Positions 8,278 through 16,074 of a DNA stretch of 64,000 nt are shown piece after piece. The notes beneath the pieces were generated by a model. That model ran no database searches, was not told the origin of the DNA, and worked only from the letters and a program-made list of their open reading frames with translations. The position numbers and the translations under genes were made by a program. The stretch is from contig NZ_JAKNQY010000008.1 in the NCBI RefSeq assembly GCF_024494355.1, positions 1 to 64,000 of the forward strand. The letters are read 5' to 3'. Origin of the DNA: Pseudomonas sp. Q11 (lineage in GTDB: Bacteria > Pseudomonadota > Gammaproteobacteria > Pseudomonadales > Pseudomonadaceae). Each line of letters starts with the position of its first letter. Position 1 is the stretch's first letter.

Positions 8278-9391
8278 CGACGTTCTCCCAGGCGGCGGCA
8301 CACCGATTGCGGCCGTCTCGCTTGGCACGGTACAAGGCCTGGTCGGCACGCTGCAACGCGTTGTCCAGGTCGTCGCCCGTCTCCAGCATCGTCATGCCCA
8401 CCGACAGGCTGAGGGAGCCGACCTGCAAGCCAATCAGTTCGACTTCGGTAAACGCCAGCCGCAACCGCTCGCAACAGGCCGTCAGCCGCGAGGGGTCGCA
8501 GGCCGGCAGCAGCATGACGAACTCTTCGCCACCGTAACGGGCCAGTACATCGCCCTCGCGCAGGCAGGCCGTAGCGACGCCGGCGAATGCCTGAAGCACC
8601 TGGTCACCGGCGGCGTGGCCGTGCAGGTCATTGATGCGTTTGAAATGGTCGAGGTCGATCAAGGCCAGGCCATGGGCAACACCGGGCCTGAGCGTGTTGA
8701 GCTCCCGGGAAGCCAGGCGCAGGAAGTGTCGGCGGTTGAATAAACCGGTCAGTTCATCCGTGGCCACCAGATCTTCGAGCTGGCGCATCATGCCGCGCAG
8801 AGTGTCCTGGTGCGCCTGCAAGGCAAACCGCCGCTGACGCATGCGTTGGCGTGAGTTCTGTACGTAACTGGCGTAGAGCACCAGCCACACCAGCACGATA
8901 AACAGCACGCACACCTGCAACCCGGCCAACGTGGGGTCGGGAAGCCTGAAGAAGTAGCCGTCCCAGAGGGTGATGGCGGTGAAACTGAAAAACACCAGCA
9001 TCGCGCAGCGCACGAAAACCCGACGGGACAAGTGGAACAGCCCGAACAGCAGGATCAGCACATAGAACACCAGGAACACACCCCGGGCCTGGTCCAGGTG
9101 CGCCATCACCCAGGTCTGCCAGCCCAGGCCGATCAGTACCTGTATTTCGGTGAGACTGGGATCGGCGAACCGCAAGTTGCGGTCGGTGATAAACAGCGCG
9201 AACAGCCCTGCCTGGCACAACACCACCAACACGCTGCCGATGATGACATCGCGCAGCGAATCGAGGTAATGACCACTGAAAAATGCCAACCACAACAACA
9301 CCAGTGCCAGCGCGTAAGTCGCGGCCGCCAAGGCGAAGCGTTTCAGCAAAAGACGTTGGATGGCGTTATGGGTCAATCGTTGACTCACCAT
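8270..9391 (-). CDS. Membrane diguanylate cyclase (GGDEF)
   Basis: A 373-residue protein. Residues 1-190 hold about six hydrophobic helices (for example LAAATYALALVLLWLAFF, GVFLVFYVLILLFGLF, VLFIVLVWLVLYASY). A linker helix leads to a GGDEF domain (DELTGLFNRRHFL, IDLDHFKRINDLHGH, RYGGEEFVMLL). The GGEEF active site is intact, so it should make c-di-GMP from two GTP. No RxxD inhibitory site is visible five residues before GGEEF. The sensor half is an uncharacterised membrane module. No clear ribosome-binding site precedes the ATG at 9391. It is the first gene of an overlapping pair with the ferredoxin reductase. Confidence 0.92.
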   Translation of the reverse strand: MVSQRLTHNAIQRLLLKRFALAAATYALALVLLWLAFFSGHYLDSLRDVIIGSVLVVLCQAGLFALFITDRNLRFADPSLTEIQVLIGLGWQTWVMAHLDQARGVFLVFYVLILLFGLFHLSRRVFVRCAMLVFFSFTAITLWDGYFFRLPDPTLAGLQVCVLFIVLVWLVLYASYVQNSRQRMRQRRFALQAHQDTLRGMMRQLEDLVATDELTGLFNRRHFLRLASRELNTLRPGVAHGLALIDLDHFKRINDLHGHAAGDQVLQAFAGVATACLREGDVLARYGGEEFVMLLPACDPSRLTACCERLRLAFTEVELIGLQVGSLSLSVGMTMLETGDDLDNALQRADQALYRAKRDGRNRCAAAWENVDA

Positions 9392-9536
9392 GGGAAAGGA
9401 ACTGACAGGAGGCGTCCTACGCTACAGGCCAGACGCCACTTTAGTGGCGTGCAGGGCAAATGACCATTCAATTCTGGAGCAGAAAAATGGCGTCAAAGCA
9501 ATGGCCCAAATTGACGCAGTGACTGACGCCCCTGAT

Positions 9537-9697
9537 GCCCCTGTGGCGAGGGAGCTTGCTCCCGCTCGGTTGCGCAGCGACCGCAAAATCCTGGGGTCGC
9601 TTCGCAACCCAGCGGGAGCAAGCTCCCTCGCCACAGGTTTTCACTTCCCACCTCATCAATCCGTCACTATCGCGGGCAAGCCTTGCTCCCACAGGGG
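9537..9697. repeat. REP elements of the RAYT-associated family
   Basis: The segment 9537-9641 is an inverted pair of tggcgagggagcttgctccc elements around a GGTTGCGCAGCGACC / GGGTCGCTTCGCAACC core. The same family flanks the RAYT transposase at 59.7-60.4 kb. A GRS-type REP (tatcgcgggcaagccttgct) follows at 9667-9697. Confidence 0.85.
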
Positions 9698-9769
9698 GCC
9701 GGCCTGCGATATACTGCCGCGCCTTTTTAGCGTCGCGCCAGCATGCCCGGCGTGCCTTGACCCGAAGGT

Positions 9770-9846
9770 CAGCTTCAAGCTGCAAGCTTCGAGCTACAAG
9801 TTCAGAGCAGTACGCATACTGCTTCAGCTTGCCGCTCGAAGCTTAC
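9770..9846. repeat. AGCTTCAAGCTGCAAGCTT-type inverted repeat
   Basis: Repeated AGCTTCAAGCTGCAAGCTTCGAGC units and the complementary GCTCGAAGCTTACGGCTTGAAGCT form a long imperfect hairpin about 50 bp before the fumarase start. This is a third repeat type, distinct from the two REP families. The gap 9392-9898 has no gene. Confidence 0.75.
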
Positions 9847-9898
9847 GGCTTGAAGCTGCCCTATAGAATGTTCCCGTCTTTAGAGAGGAGCGCGACTC

Positions 9899-11422
9899 AT
9901 GACCGTGATCAAGCAAGATGACCTGATTCAGAGCGTTGCCGACGCCCTGCAGTTCATTTCCTACTACCACCCCGTGGATTTCATCCAGGCGATGCACGAG
10001 GCATACCTGCGCGAAGAATCGCCGGCGGCCCGTGACTCCATGGCGCAGATCCTGATCAACTCGCGCATGTGCGCCACCGGCCATCGGCCGATCTGCCAGG
10101 ACACCGGCATCGTGACCGTGTTCGTCCGCGTGGGCATGGACGTGCGTTGGGATGGCGCGACCATGAGCCTGGACGACATGATCAACGAGGGCGTGCGTCG
10201 CGCCTACAACCTGCCGGAAAACGTCCTGCGTGCCTCCATCCTCGCCGACCCGGCAGGCGCACGTAAAAACACCAAGGACAACACCCCGGCGGTGATCCAC
10301 TACTCCATCGTCCCGGGCAACACCGTGGAAGTGGACGTGGCGGCCAAGGGCGGCGGTTCCGAGAACAAGTCCAAGATGGCCATGCTCAACCCGTCCGACT
10401 CCATCGTCGACTGGGTGCTGAAAACCGTTCCGACCATGGGCGCCGGCTGGTGCCCACCGGGCATGCTGGGTATCGGCATCGGCGGCACCGCGGAAAAAGC
10501 GGCCGTCATGGCCAAGGAAGTGTTGATGGAGTCCATCGACATTCACGAGCTCAAGGCCCGCGGCCCGCAGAACCGTATTGAAGAGATGCGCCTGGAGCTG
10601 TTCGAGAAGGTCAACCAACTGGGCATCGGCGCCCAGGGCCTGGGTGGCCTGACCACCGTGCTCGACGTGAAGATCATGGACTACCCGACCCACGCCGCGT
10701 CCTTGCCGGTGTGCATGATCCCCAACTGCGCCGCCACCCGTCACGCCCACTTCGTGCTGGACGGCACTGGCCCGGCGTCGCTGGAGGCACCACCGTTGGA
10801 CGCTTACCCGGAAATCGTCTGGGAAGCCGGTCCGTCGGCGCGCCGCGTGAACCTCGACACCCTGACACCTGAAGACGTGCAGAGCTGGAAGCCGGGCGAA
10901 ACCGTGTTGCTTAACGGCAAGATGCTCACCGGTCGCGACGCGGCGCACAAGCGCATGGTCGAGATGCTGAACAAGGGTGAAACCTTGCCGGTGGACCTCA
11001 AGGGCCGCTTCATCTACTACGTCGGCCCGGTCGACCCGGTGGGTGACGAAGTGGTAGGCCCGGCCGGTCCGACCACTGCCACGCGGATGGACAAATTCAC
11101 CCGCCAGATCCTCGAGCAGACCGGCCTGTTGGGCATGATCGGCAAATCCGAGCGCGGCCCGACCGCCATCGAAGCGATCAGGGACAACAAGGCGGTCTAC
11201 CTGATGGCCGTCGGCGGCGCCGCTTACCTGGTGGCTCAGGCGATCAAGAAATCCAAGGTCCTGGCGTTCGCCGAACTGGGGATGGAAGCGATCTATGAGT
11301 TCGAGGTCAAGGACATGCCGGTGACCGTGGCGGTCGATAGCCAAGGCGAGTCGGTACACATCACCGGCCCTGCCATCTGGCAGAAGAAAATCAGCGAAAG
11401 CCTGGCGGTGGAAGTGCAGTAA
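9899..11422 (+). CDS. fum: Class I fumarate hydratase (4Fe-4S)
   Basis: A 507-residue TCA-cycle enzyme interconverting fumarate and L-malate. The N-terminal alpha domain has CATGHRPICQDTG, then KGGGSENKSK and GIGIGGT. Cys residues expected for the oxygen-labile cluster are visible (PICQDTG, LPVCMIPNC). The C-terminal beta domain shows GPVDPVGDEVVGPAGPTTATRMD and the MIGKSERGP segment. Length and architecture fit FumA/FumB of enterics, not the iron-free FumC. GAGGAG precedes the ATG at 9899. A terminator follows at 11444-11477. The conserved context gives no further link. Confidence 0.96.
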   Translation: MTVIKQDDLIQSVADALQFISYYHPVDFIQAMHEAYLREESPAARDSMAQILINSRMCATGHRPICQDTGIVTVFVRVGMDVRWDGATMSLDDMINEGVRRAYNLPENVLRASILADPAGARKNTKDNTPAVIHYSIVPGNTVEVDVAAKGGGSENKSKMAMLNPSDSIVDWVLKTVPTMGAGWCPPGMLGIGIGGTAEKAAVMAKEVLMESIDIHELKARGPQNRIEEMRLELFEKVNQLGIGAQGLGGLTTVLDVKIMDYPTHAASLPVCMIPNCAATRHAHFVLDGTGPASLEAPPLDAYPEIVWEAGPSARRVNLDTLTPEDVQSWKPGETVLLNGKMLTGRDAAHKRMVEMLNKGETLPVDLKGRFIYYVGPVDPVGDEVVGPAGPTTATRMDKFTRQILEQTGLLGMIGKSERGPTAIEAIRDNKAVYLMAVGGAAYLVAQAIKKSKVLAFAELGMEAIYEFEVKDMPVTVAVDSQGESVHITGPAIWQKKISESLAVEVQ

Positions 11423-11443
11423 CACGCACCCAGCGCTGTGAAG

Positions 11444-11477
11444 AAGGCCGGTGGGCGACAAGCTCACCGGCCTTTTT
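11444..11477 (+). terminator. Intrinsic terminator of fumarase
   Basis: aaggccggtg / caccggcctt stem followed by a T-run, 22 bp after the stop codon. It also separates fumarase from the Tc-toxin operon. Confidence 0.95.
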
Positions 11478-11529
11478 CATGTCACAACAAAAACCCGGGG
11501 GCACAACCATTCATCGGGCAAACCCGCCG

Positions 11530-11549
11530 ACCTGTCAGATCTGACAGGT
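11530..11549 (+). promoter_or_regulatory. Perfect 20-bp palindrome upstream of the Tc-toxin operon
   Basis: acctgtcagatctgacaggt is fully self-complementary and ends 76 bp before the tcB start. A nearly identical site ends 74 bp before the 40960 gene, and degenerate copies precede the 1973 and 3631 genes. This symmetry and spacing suit a dimeric repressor or activator. It is not followed by a T-run, so it is not a terminator. Confidence 0.65.
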
Positions 11550-11625
11550 TACACCCCTGCTCTCCCTTGGCATCCTCCCCTGGCCGGGGATCAATCCTGG
11601 CGCGGCTTAAAAGGGATGAACGTCC

Positions 11626-14600
11626 ATGGCAGAGCAAGCGCCCCTCCAGATCATCACGCCCACCATCGCCGGCAGTGCGTCAATCGCGACTATCGGCAAC
11701 AGCCTCGGCCCGGTAGGCACGTTAGGCGCCGCTTCCTTTGAATTGCCGTTGCCCATGTCGAGCGCCCGTCATCTGACGCCGACCCTCGCCCTGCGGTACA
11801 GCAGCCAGAGCGGCAACGGCACGTTCGGCATCGGCATGCAGTTGTCGGTCCCCAGCATTCGGCGCAGGACCCATAAAGGCGTACCGCTCTACAACGAAGA
11901 GGATGTCATGGTTGGCCCCGACGGGGTGGAGCTCTGGCCTGATCTGGAAGCACAGACCAGCCGCAAAGTCGGCGACCGCACCTTCGCGACGGTGCGCTAC
12001 TACCCCAGGATTGAAAGCACTTTCGACATTTATGAACTCTGGACGTCCATCGACGAGTGCCCGTTCTGGCGAGTACAGGGCAGCAACGGCCACGTGTATT
12101 GCTATGGGAAAAGCGAAGCGTCACGCATTGTTGAGCCTAAGCCCGAGCCCGACCCAGAGCCCGAGCCACCGACACGCATCGCCGAGTGGCTGTTGCTGGA
12201 AGAAGTCAGTCCACTGGGCGAGCACATCTATTATGAGTATGTGGCGGATCCGGCTGTCTCCGACGGCCCCCATGACTACCGCGCCCAACGCTATCTACGC
12301 CGTGTGTGTTATGGCAACGCCACGGCCAGCGAAACCTTCTACTGTTTCGAAGGACCAGACCCGGCCAACCTGCCGTGGCACTTGCATCTGGTATTCGACT
12401 ACGGCCAACGCCCCCTCGAACTTGATGAAAAACCCATCTGGACGCCCGCCGACGAAGACGCCTGGCAACTGCGCAGCGACCCGTTCCACACTTACCGATA
12501 CGGTTTCGAAATCGGCACGCGGCGCCTGTGTCATCAGGTGCTGATGTTCCACCGTTTCCCTGCCGACGCCGAACCGGCGCTGGTGCGGCGACTGTTGCTG
12601 GAGTACACCTCGACGGCGCTGGGCTACAGCCTGTTGACCGCCGCCCACTATCAAGACTGGGATGCCGAGGGTCGGGTCGGGTATTCGCCACCGGTAGAAC
12701 TTCAATACAGCGACTTTGCGCCTGACGTTGTACCCAAGACTTTTTTTGCCTTGGAAACCATGCCTGCCCTGGAACACGGTCTGCGGTATCAATGCGTTGA
12801 CCTGTATGGCGAAGGTGTTCCAGGCTTCTTGTGCCGCTACAGCCACGGCTGGTATTACCGCGAGCCCGAGCGCGCGACAACCGGTGGCAGTGAAGCAATC
12901 GGTTATGGCCCCTGGACGCTTCTGCAAAGCATCCCAGTGACCGCCGAAAGCTCGACAGTCATGCAATTACTCACCGACCTGACCGGCAGTGGCCGCCTCA
13001 ATTGGGTCATCGCCCAGCCCGGCGCGAGCGGCTTCTACACACTCAACCCGGACCGCAACTGGTCGGCCTTCACGGACTTCCAGCATTTCCCCGTAGAGTT
13101 CCTGCACCCCGCCGCGCAATTGGGCGATCTGGCCGGCGATGGATTGCGCTCGTTGGCGATGATCGGCCCCAACAGCGTACGCCTCTATGCGAACCTGCGC
13201 GAAGAAGGGTTCGCCGCCGGCGTGGACGTGCCCCATGAACCGGACAGCACCCTGCCATTGTTCAGCGACCTACGCAGCGAGCTGGTGCTGTTCGGCAATA
13301 TGCTGGGTAGCGACAGCACCGAACTGGTCCGCATTCGCTTCGATGAAATCAGGTGTTGGCCAAACCTGGGCCATGGGCATTTCGGCGCGGGCTTTGTCAT
13401 GAGCCCCCTGCCCTTCAGCTACGAGGAATTCAGTGCCGAGCGGGTGCGAATCGCCGATCTGGATGGCTCTGGAGCACCGGCGCTGATCTACCTGCGAAGC
13501 GATTGTTTCGACATCTATTTCAACCACGGCGGCAATGGCCTGGAGCAAACACCTTTGCAGGTGTCCTGGCCCGACGGTTTGCGCTATGACAACCTCTGCC
13601 AAGTCACTTTGGCCGATCTGCAAGGCTTGGGTTGCGCCAGCCTGATCCTGAGCGTGCCCCATCACACGCCGGATATGAAACCCCGGCATTGGCGCTACGA
13701 TTTTGTCGCGACACGGCCTTACCTGCTCAGCGCCACGAACAACAACATGGGTTGCAGCAGCACGCTGACGTATCGCAGCAGCGCGCAGTTCTGGCTGGAT
13801 GAAAAAGCCCAACGCGTGGCGAAGGACGAACCACTGGACTGCTACCTGCCCATGGCCCTGCAACTGGTGGCGCGCCAGCAACAGCTGGACGAAATAACCG
13901 GAAATTGCCTGACCCAGCGCTTTACCTATTACGAAGGTGACTACGACAGCTATCACCGTGAGTTCAGGGGCTTTGGCCGGTTGTATCAGCTTGACAGCGA
14001 GTTGCCTTCAGGTGACCGGAACAGCGGCTTCACCGCACCGGTGCTGGCCAAGACCTGGTTCCACACCGGTCGTACCGTCGACCCGCCGCTCAGGGATTGC
14101 TTCGACGCCGACCACGACGCGCCGCCCCTGGGCCCCACGCTGCTAACCCAGTTCCACGAACAGGACGAGGCCGACCAAATCATCGTTTCCGACCCGGACA
14201 CCGCCCGGGAAATGGCGTACGCCTTGAGCGGTCATGTACTGCGCAGCGAGACCCACGACGGCGAATCGGCAGACATGAACAAGCCCTACACGGTGGTCCG
14301 GCAGCGTTATCTACTGCGCCATCCCCACCACAACCAGAACAGCCTGTTGGTGTTGGAGCTGGAAACGGCCACTCATCAATACGATGGTTTTATCGACGAC
14401 CCGCAGGCCCGGCACACCGTCAACCTGGGTTGGAACCGTTACGGCCAGTTGGCGCACGGTTTCATCGTCCATTATGCCCGGCGTCTGACCGCCGCGGACC
14501 CACCGCCCTTCGAGGATGAAGACGAGATCAATTGGTGGCGTGACGCCCATGACGATCAGCAACAAGTTTTCCACATCATCGAAAGTCGGGCCAAGTACCT

Positions 14601-16074
14601 GCACTTGCTCGACGATAGCGGGCAACGCCAGCGGCTGGGCCTGCCATGGCGCGCTCGGACCAACGGGCTGCAACGGTCCAAAGGCCAACTCCCCGAGGGG
14701 CTGAATCCGCAGCAGATCAGTTATGAATGCTTCCTCGCCCATCAAGGTTCGGAACAATGGACGGCCGCCCGGGTGCTGATCGCCCTGGAGGAACAACCCT
14801 ACCTGCGCGATGATGCGCACGACCTCCTGTTCCAGGCCCTGCGCGGTCCGCTGGAAGTGGCTGAGTTCGACAAACAGGCGCTGGACGCCTACGACGCGGT
14901 ACCTGGGCCGTTCGACATCCGCGAGGCACTGGCTGAGATTGGCTTCGAGCCGATGAAGCTGTTCCTGCCCGAGGATACGGAAGAGGATGCCCTGCAAAAC
15001 CTATGGTCCAGGAAGGTCGGTTTCGCCACCTACCTGCCGCTCGAAAACTTCTTCCATATCAGAGCGTTGCAGGAAACACAGAGTCATGGCGTTACAACGG
15101 TCGAATACGACGACTATCACCTGATGCCCGCCGTCGTGACGCTACCGGATGGGTGCGCGACCCAGGTCGAATACAATTACCATTCGTTGCTGCCGCAAAA
15201 AATCATCGATGCCAACGACAACCTCCAGGAAGCGCTCTACGGCCCGGGCGGAGCGCCTTTGGGCGTCACCTTCCATGGCACCGAAAACGGAGCTCCGGCA
15301 GGCTTCGATGCCATTGACACCTATACACCTCCCGACGATTTGTCACCGGGTCACGCCATCGAATACCCTGCGACCACCTTGGGAAACATGGCCAGCGCCG
15401 TGCGGGTCGAGGACCTGAGCTGGATGGGCACTCTTGACCTGGCGCTGGTGCTGCCGGCGCAGCGCGACGAGTGGATCAACGCCCGCTACATACTGCCCAG
15501 CGGCCATATTCGCGCATCGGCGCGCGTTCGTCTGGCCCGACTTCAAACCCATACCGTTGCCGAGGGACAACTGCGGGCGCTCGTCCAGGCCACGCCCCGG
15601 GAACCGGCCCACAGCGTCATGTTGAGCGCCGATCGCTACCCGGATGATCCACTGCGACAGATCCGCATCGCCATCAGCGCCGTCGACGGTTTTGGTCGCC
15701 CGCTGCAAAGCAAACAATTGGTCGAACCTGGGCAAGCCTATGCCGTGGCCGAGGACGGCTCGCTGAGATTGGACGAAGATGGGCGGCCGATCCAGCAGGA
15801 TGCCGACCCGCGCTGGCGGGTCAGTGAACGGGTCGAGTACAACGGCAAGGGCTTGGTGACACGGGTATACAGGCCGTATTTCGCCGATGCATGGCGCTAC
15901 ATCAACGATGCCTCTCTACGCGAGCATGGCTACCATGATCAACAGTTCTACGATCCGCCCGGGCGGCTGGTCAGGGTCGTCAATGCCAAGGGCCATGAAG
16001 CCTGGCATGTCTATCATCCGTGGTACCAGTGCGACCATGACTACAACGACACCGATACGGGGCCTGCCCAGTGA
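11626..16074 (+). CDS. Tc toxin subunit B (TcdB/TcaC-like)
   Basis: A 1482-residue B component of an ABC insecticidal toxin complex. B and C form the hollow cocoon that holds the toxin domain before injection through TcA. The N-terminus is the SpvB-type domain (SFELPLPMSSARHLTPTLALRYSS, GNGTFGIGMQLSVPSIRR). FG-GAP/VCBS-like beta-propeller units follow in the middle (VRIADLDGSGAPALIYLRS, LGDLAGDGLRSLAMIG, VTLADLQGLGCASLIL), and a TcaC-type RHS shell region extends to YHPWYQCDHDYND. AAGGGA lies 9 nt before the ATG. The stop overlaps the tcC start by 4 nt (ATGA-type), so the two are coupled. No TcA gene is in the window. The shared palindrome lies upstream. Confidence 0.93.
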   Translation: MAEQAPLQIITPTIAGSASIATIGNSLGPVGTLGAASFELPLPMSSARHLTPTLALRYSSQSGNGTFGIGMQLSVPSIRRRTHKGVPLYNEEDVMVGPDGVELWPDLEAQTSRKVGDRTFATVRYYPRIESTFDIYELWTSIDECPFWRVQGSNGHVYCYGKSEASRIVEPKPEPDPEPEPPTRIAEWLLLEEVSPLGEHIYYEYVADPAVSDGPHDYRAQRYLRRVCYGNATASETFYCFEGPDPANLPWHLHLVFDYGQRPLELDEKPIWTPADEDAWQLRSDPFHTYRYGFEIGTRRLCHQVLMFHRFPADAEPALVRRLLLEYTSTALGYSLLTAAHYQDWDAEGRVGYSPPVELQYSDFAPDVVPKTFFALETMPALEHGLRYQCVDLYGEGVPGFLCRYSHGWYYREPERATTGGSEAIGYGPWTLLQSIPVTAESSTVMQLLTDLTGSGRLNWVIAQPGASGFYTLNPDRNWSAFTDFQHFPVEFLHPAAQLGDLAGDGLRSLAMIGPNSVRLYANLREEGFAAGVDVPHEPDSTLPLFSDLRSELVLFGNMLGSDSTELVRIRFDEIRCWPNLGHGHFGAGFVMSPLPFSYEEFSAERVRIADLDGSGAPALIYLRSDCFDIYFNHGGNGLEQTPLQVSWPDGLRYDNLCQVTLADLQGLGCASLILSVPHHTPDMKPRHWRYDFVATRPYLLSATNNNMGCSSTLTYRSSAQFWLDEKAQRVAKDEPLDCYLPMALQLVARQQQLDEITGNCLTQRFTYYEGDYDSYHREFRGFGRLYQLDSELPSGDRNSGFTAPVLAKTWFHTGRTVDPPLRDCFDADHDAPPLGPTLLTQFHEQDEADQIIVSDPDTAREMAYALSGHVLRSETHDGESADMNKPYTVVRQRYLLRHPHHNQNSLLVLELETATHQYDGFIDDPQARHTVNLGWNRYGQLAHGFIVHYARRLTAADPPPFEDEDEINWWRDAHDDQQQVFHIIESRAKYLHLLDDSGQRQRLGLPWRARTNGLQRSKGQLPEGLNPQQISYECFLAHQGSEQWTAARVLIALEEQPYLRDDAHDLLFQALRGPLEVAEFDKQALDAYDAVPGPFDIREALAEIGFEPMKLFLPEDTEEDALQNLWSRKVGFATYLPLENFFHIRALQETQSHGVTTVEYDDYHLMPAVVTLPDGCATQVEYNYHSLLPQKIIDANDNLQEALYGPGGAPLGVTFHGTENGAPAGFDAIDTYTPPDDLSPGHAIEYPATTLGNMASAVRVEDLSWMGTLDLALVLPAQRDEWINARYILPSGHIRASARVRLARLQTHTVAEGQLRALVQATPREPAHSVMLSADRYPDDPLRQIRIAISAVDGFGRPLQSKQLVEPGQAYAVAEDGSLRLDEDGRPIQQDADPRWRVSERVEYNGKGLVTRVYRPYFADAWRYINDASLREHGYHDQQFYDPPGRLVRVVNAKGHEAWHVYHPWYQCDHDYNDTDTGPAQ

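Noticed and set aside
9824..11467. 547-residue minus-strand open frame opposite fumarase
   Set aside because: Composition (His/Arg/Val-rich, no domain) is that of an antisense reading frame, and fumarase explains the DNA.
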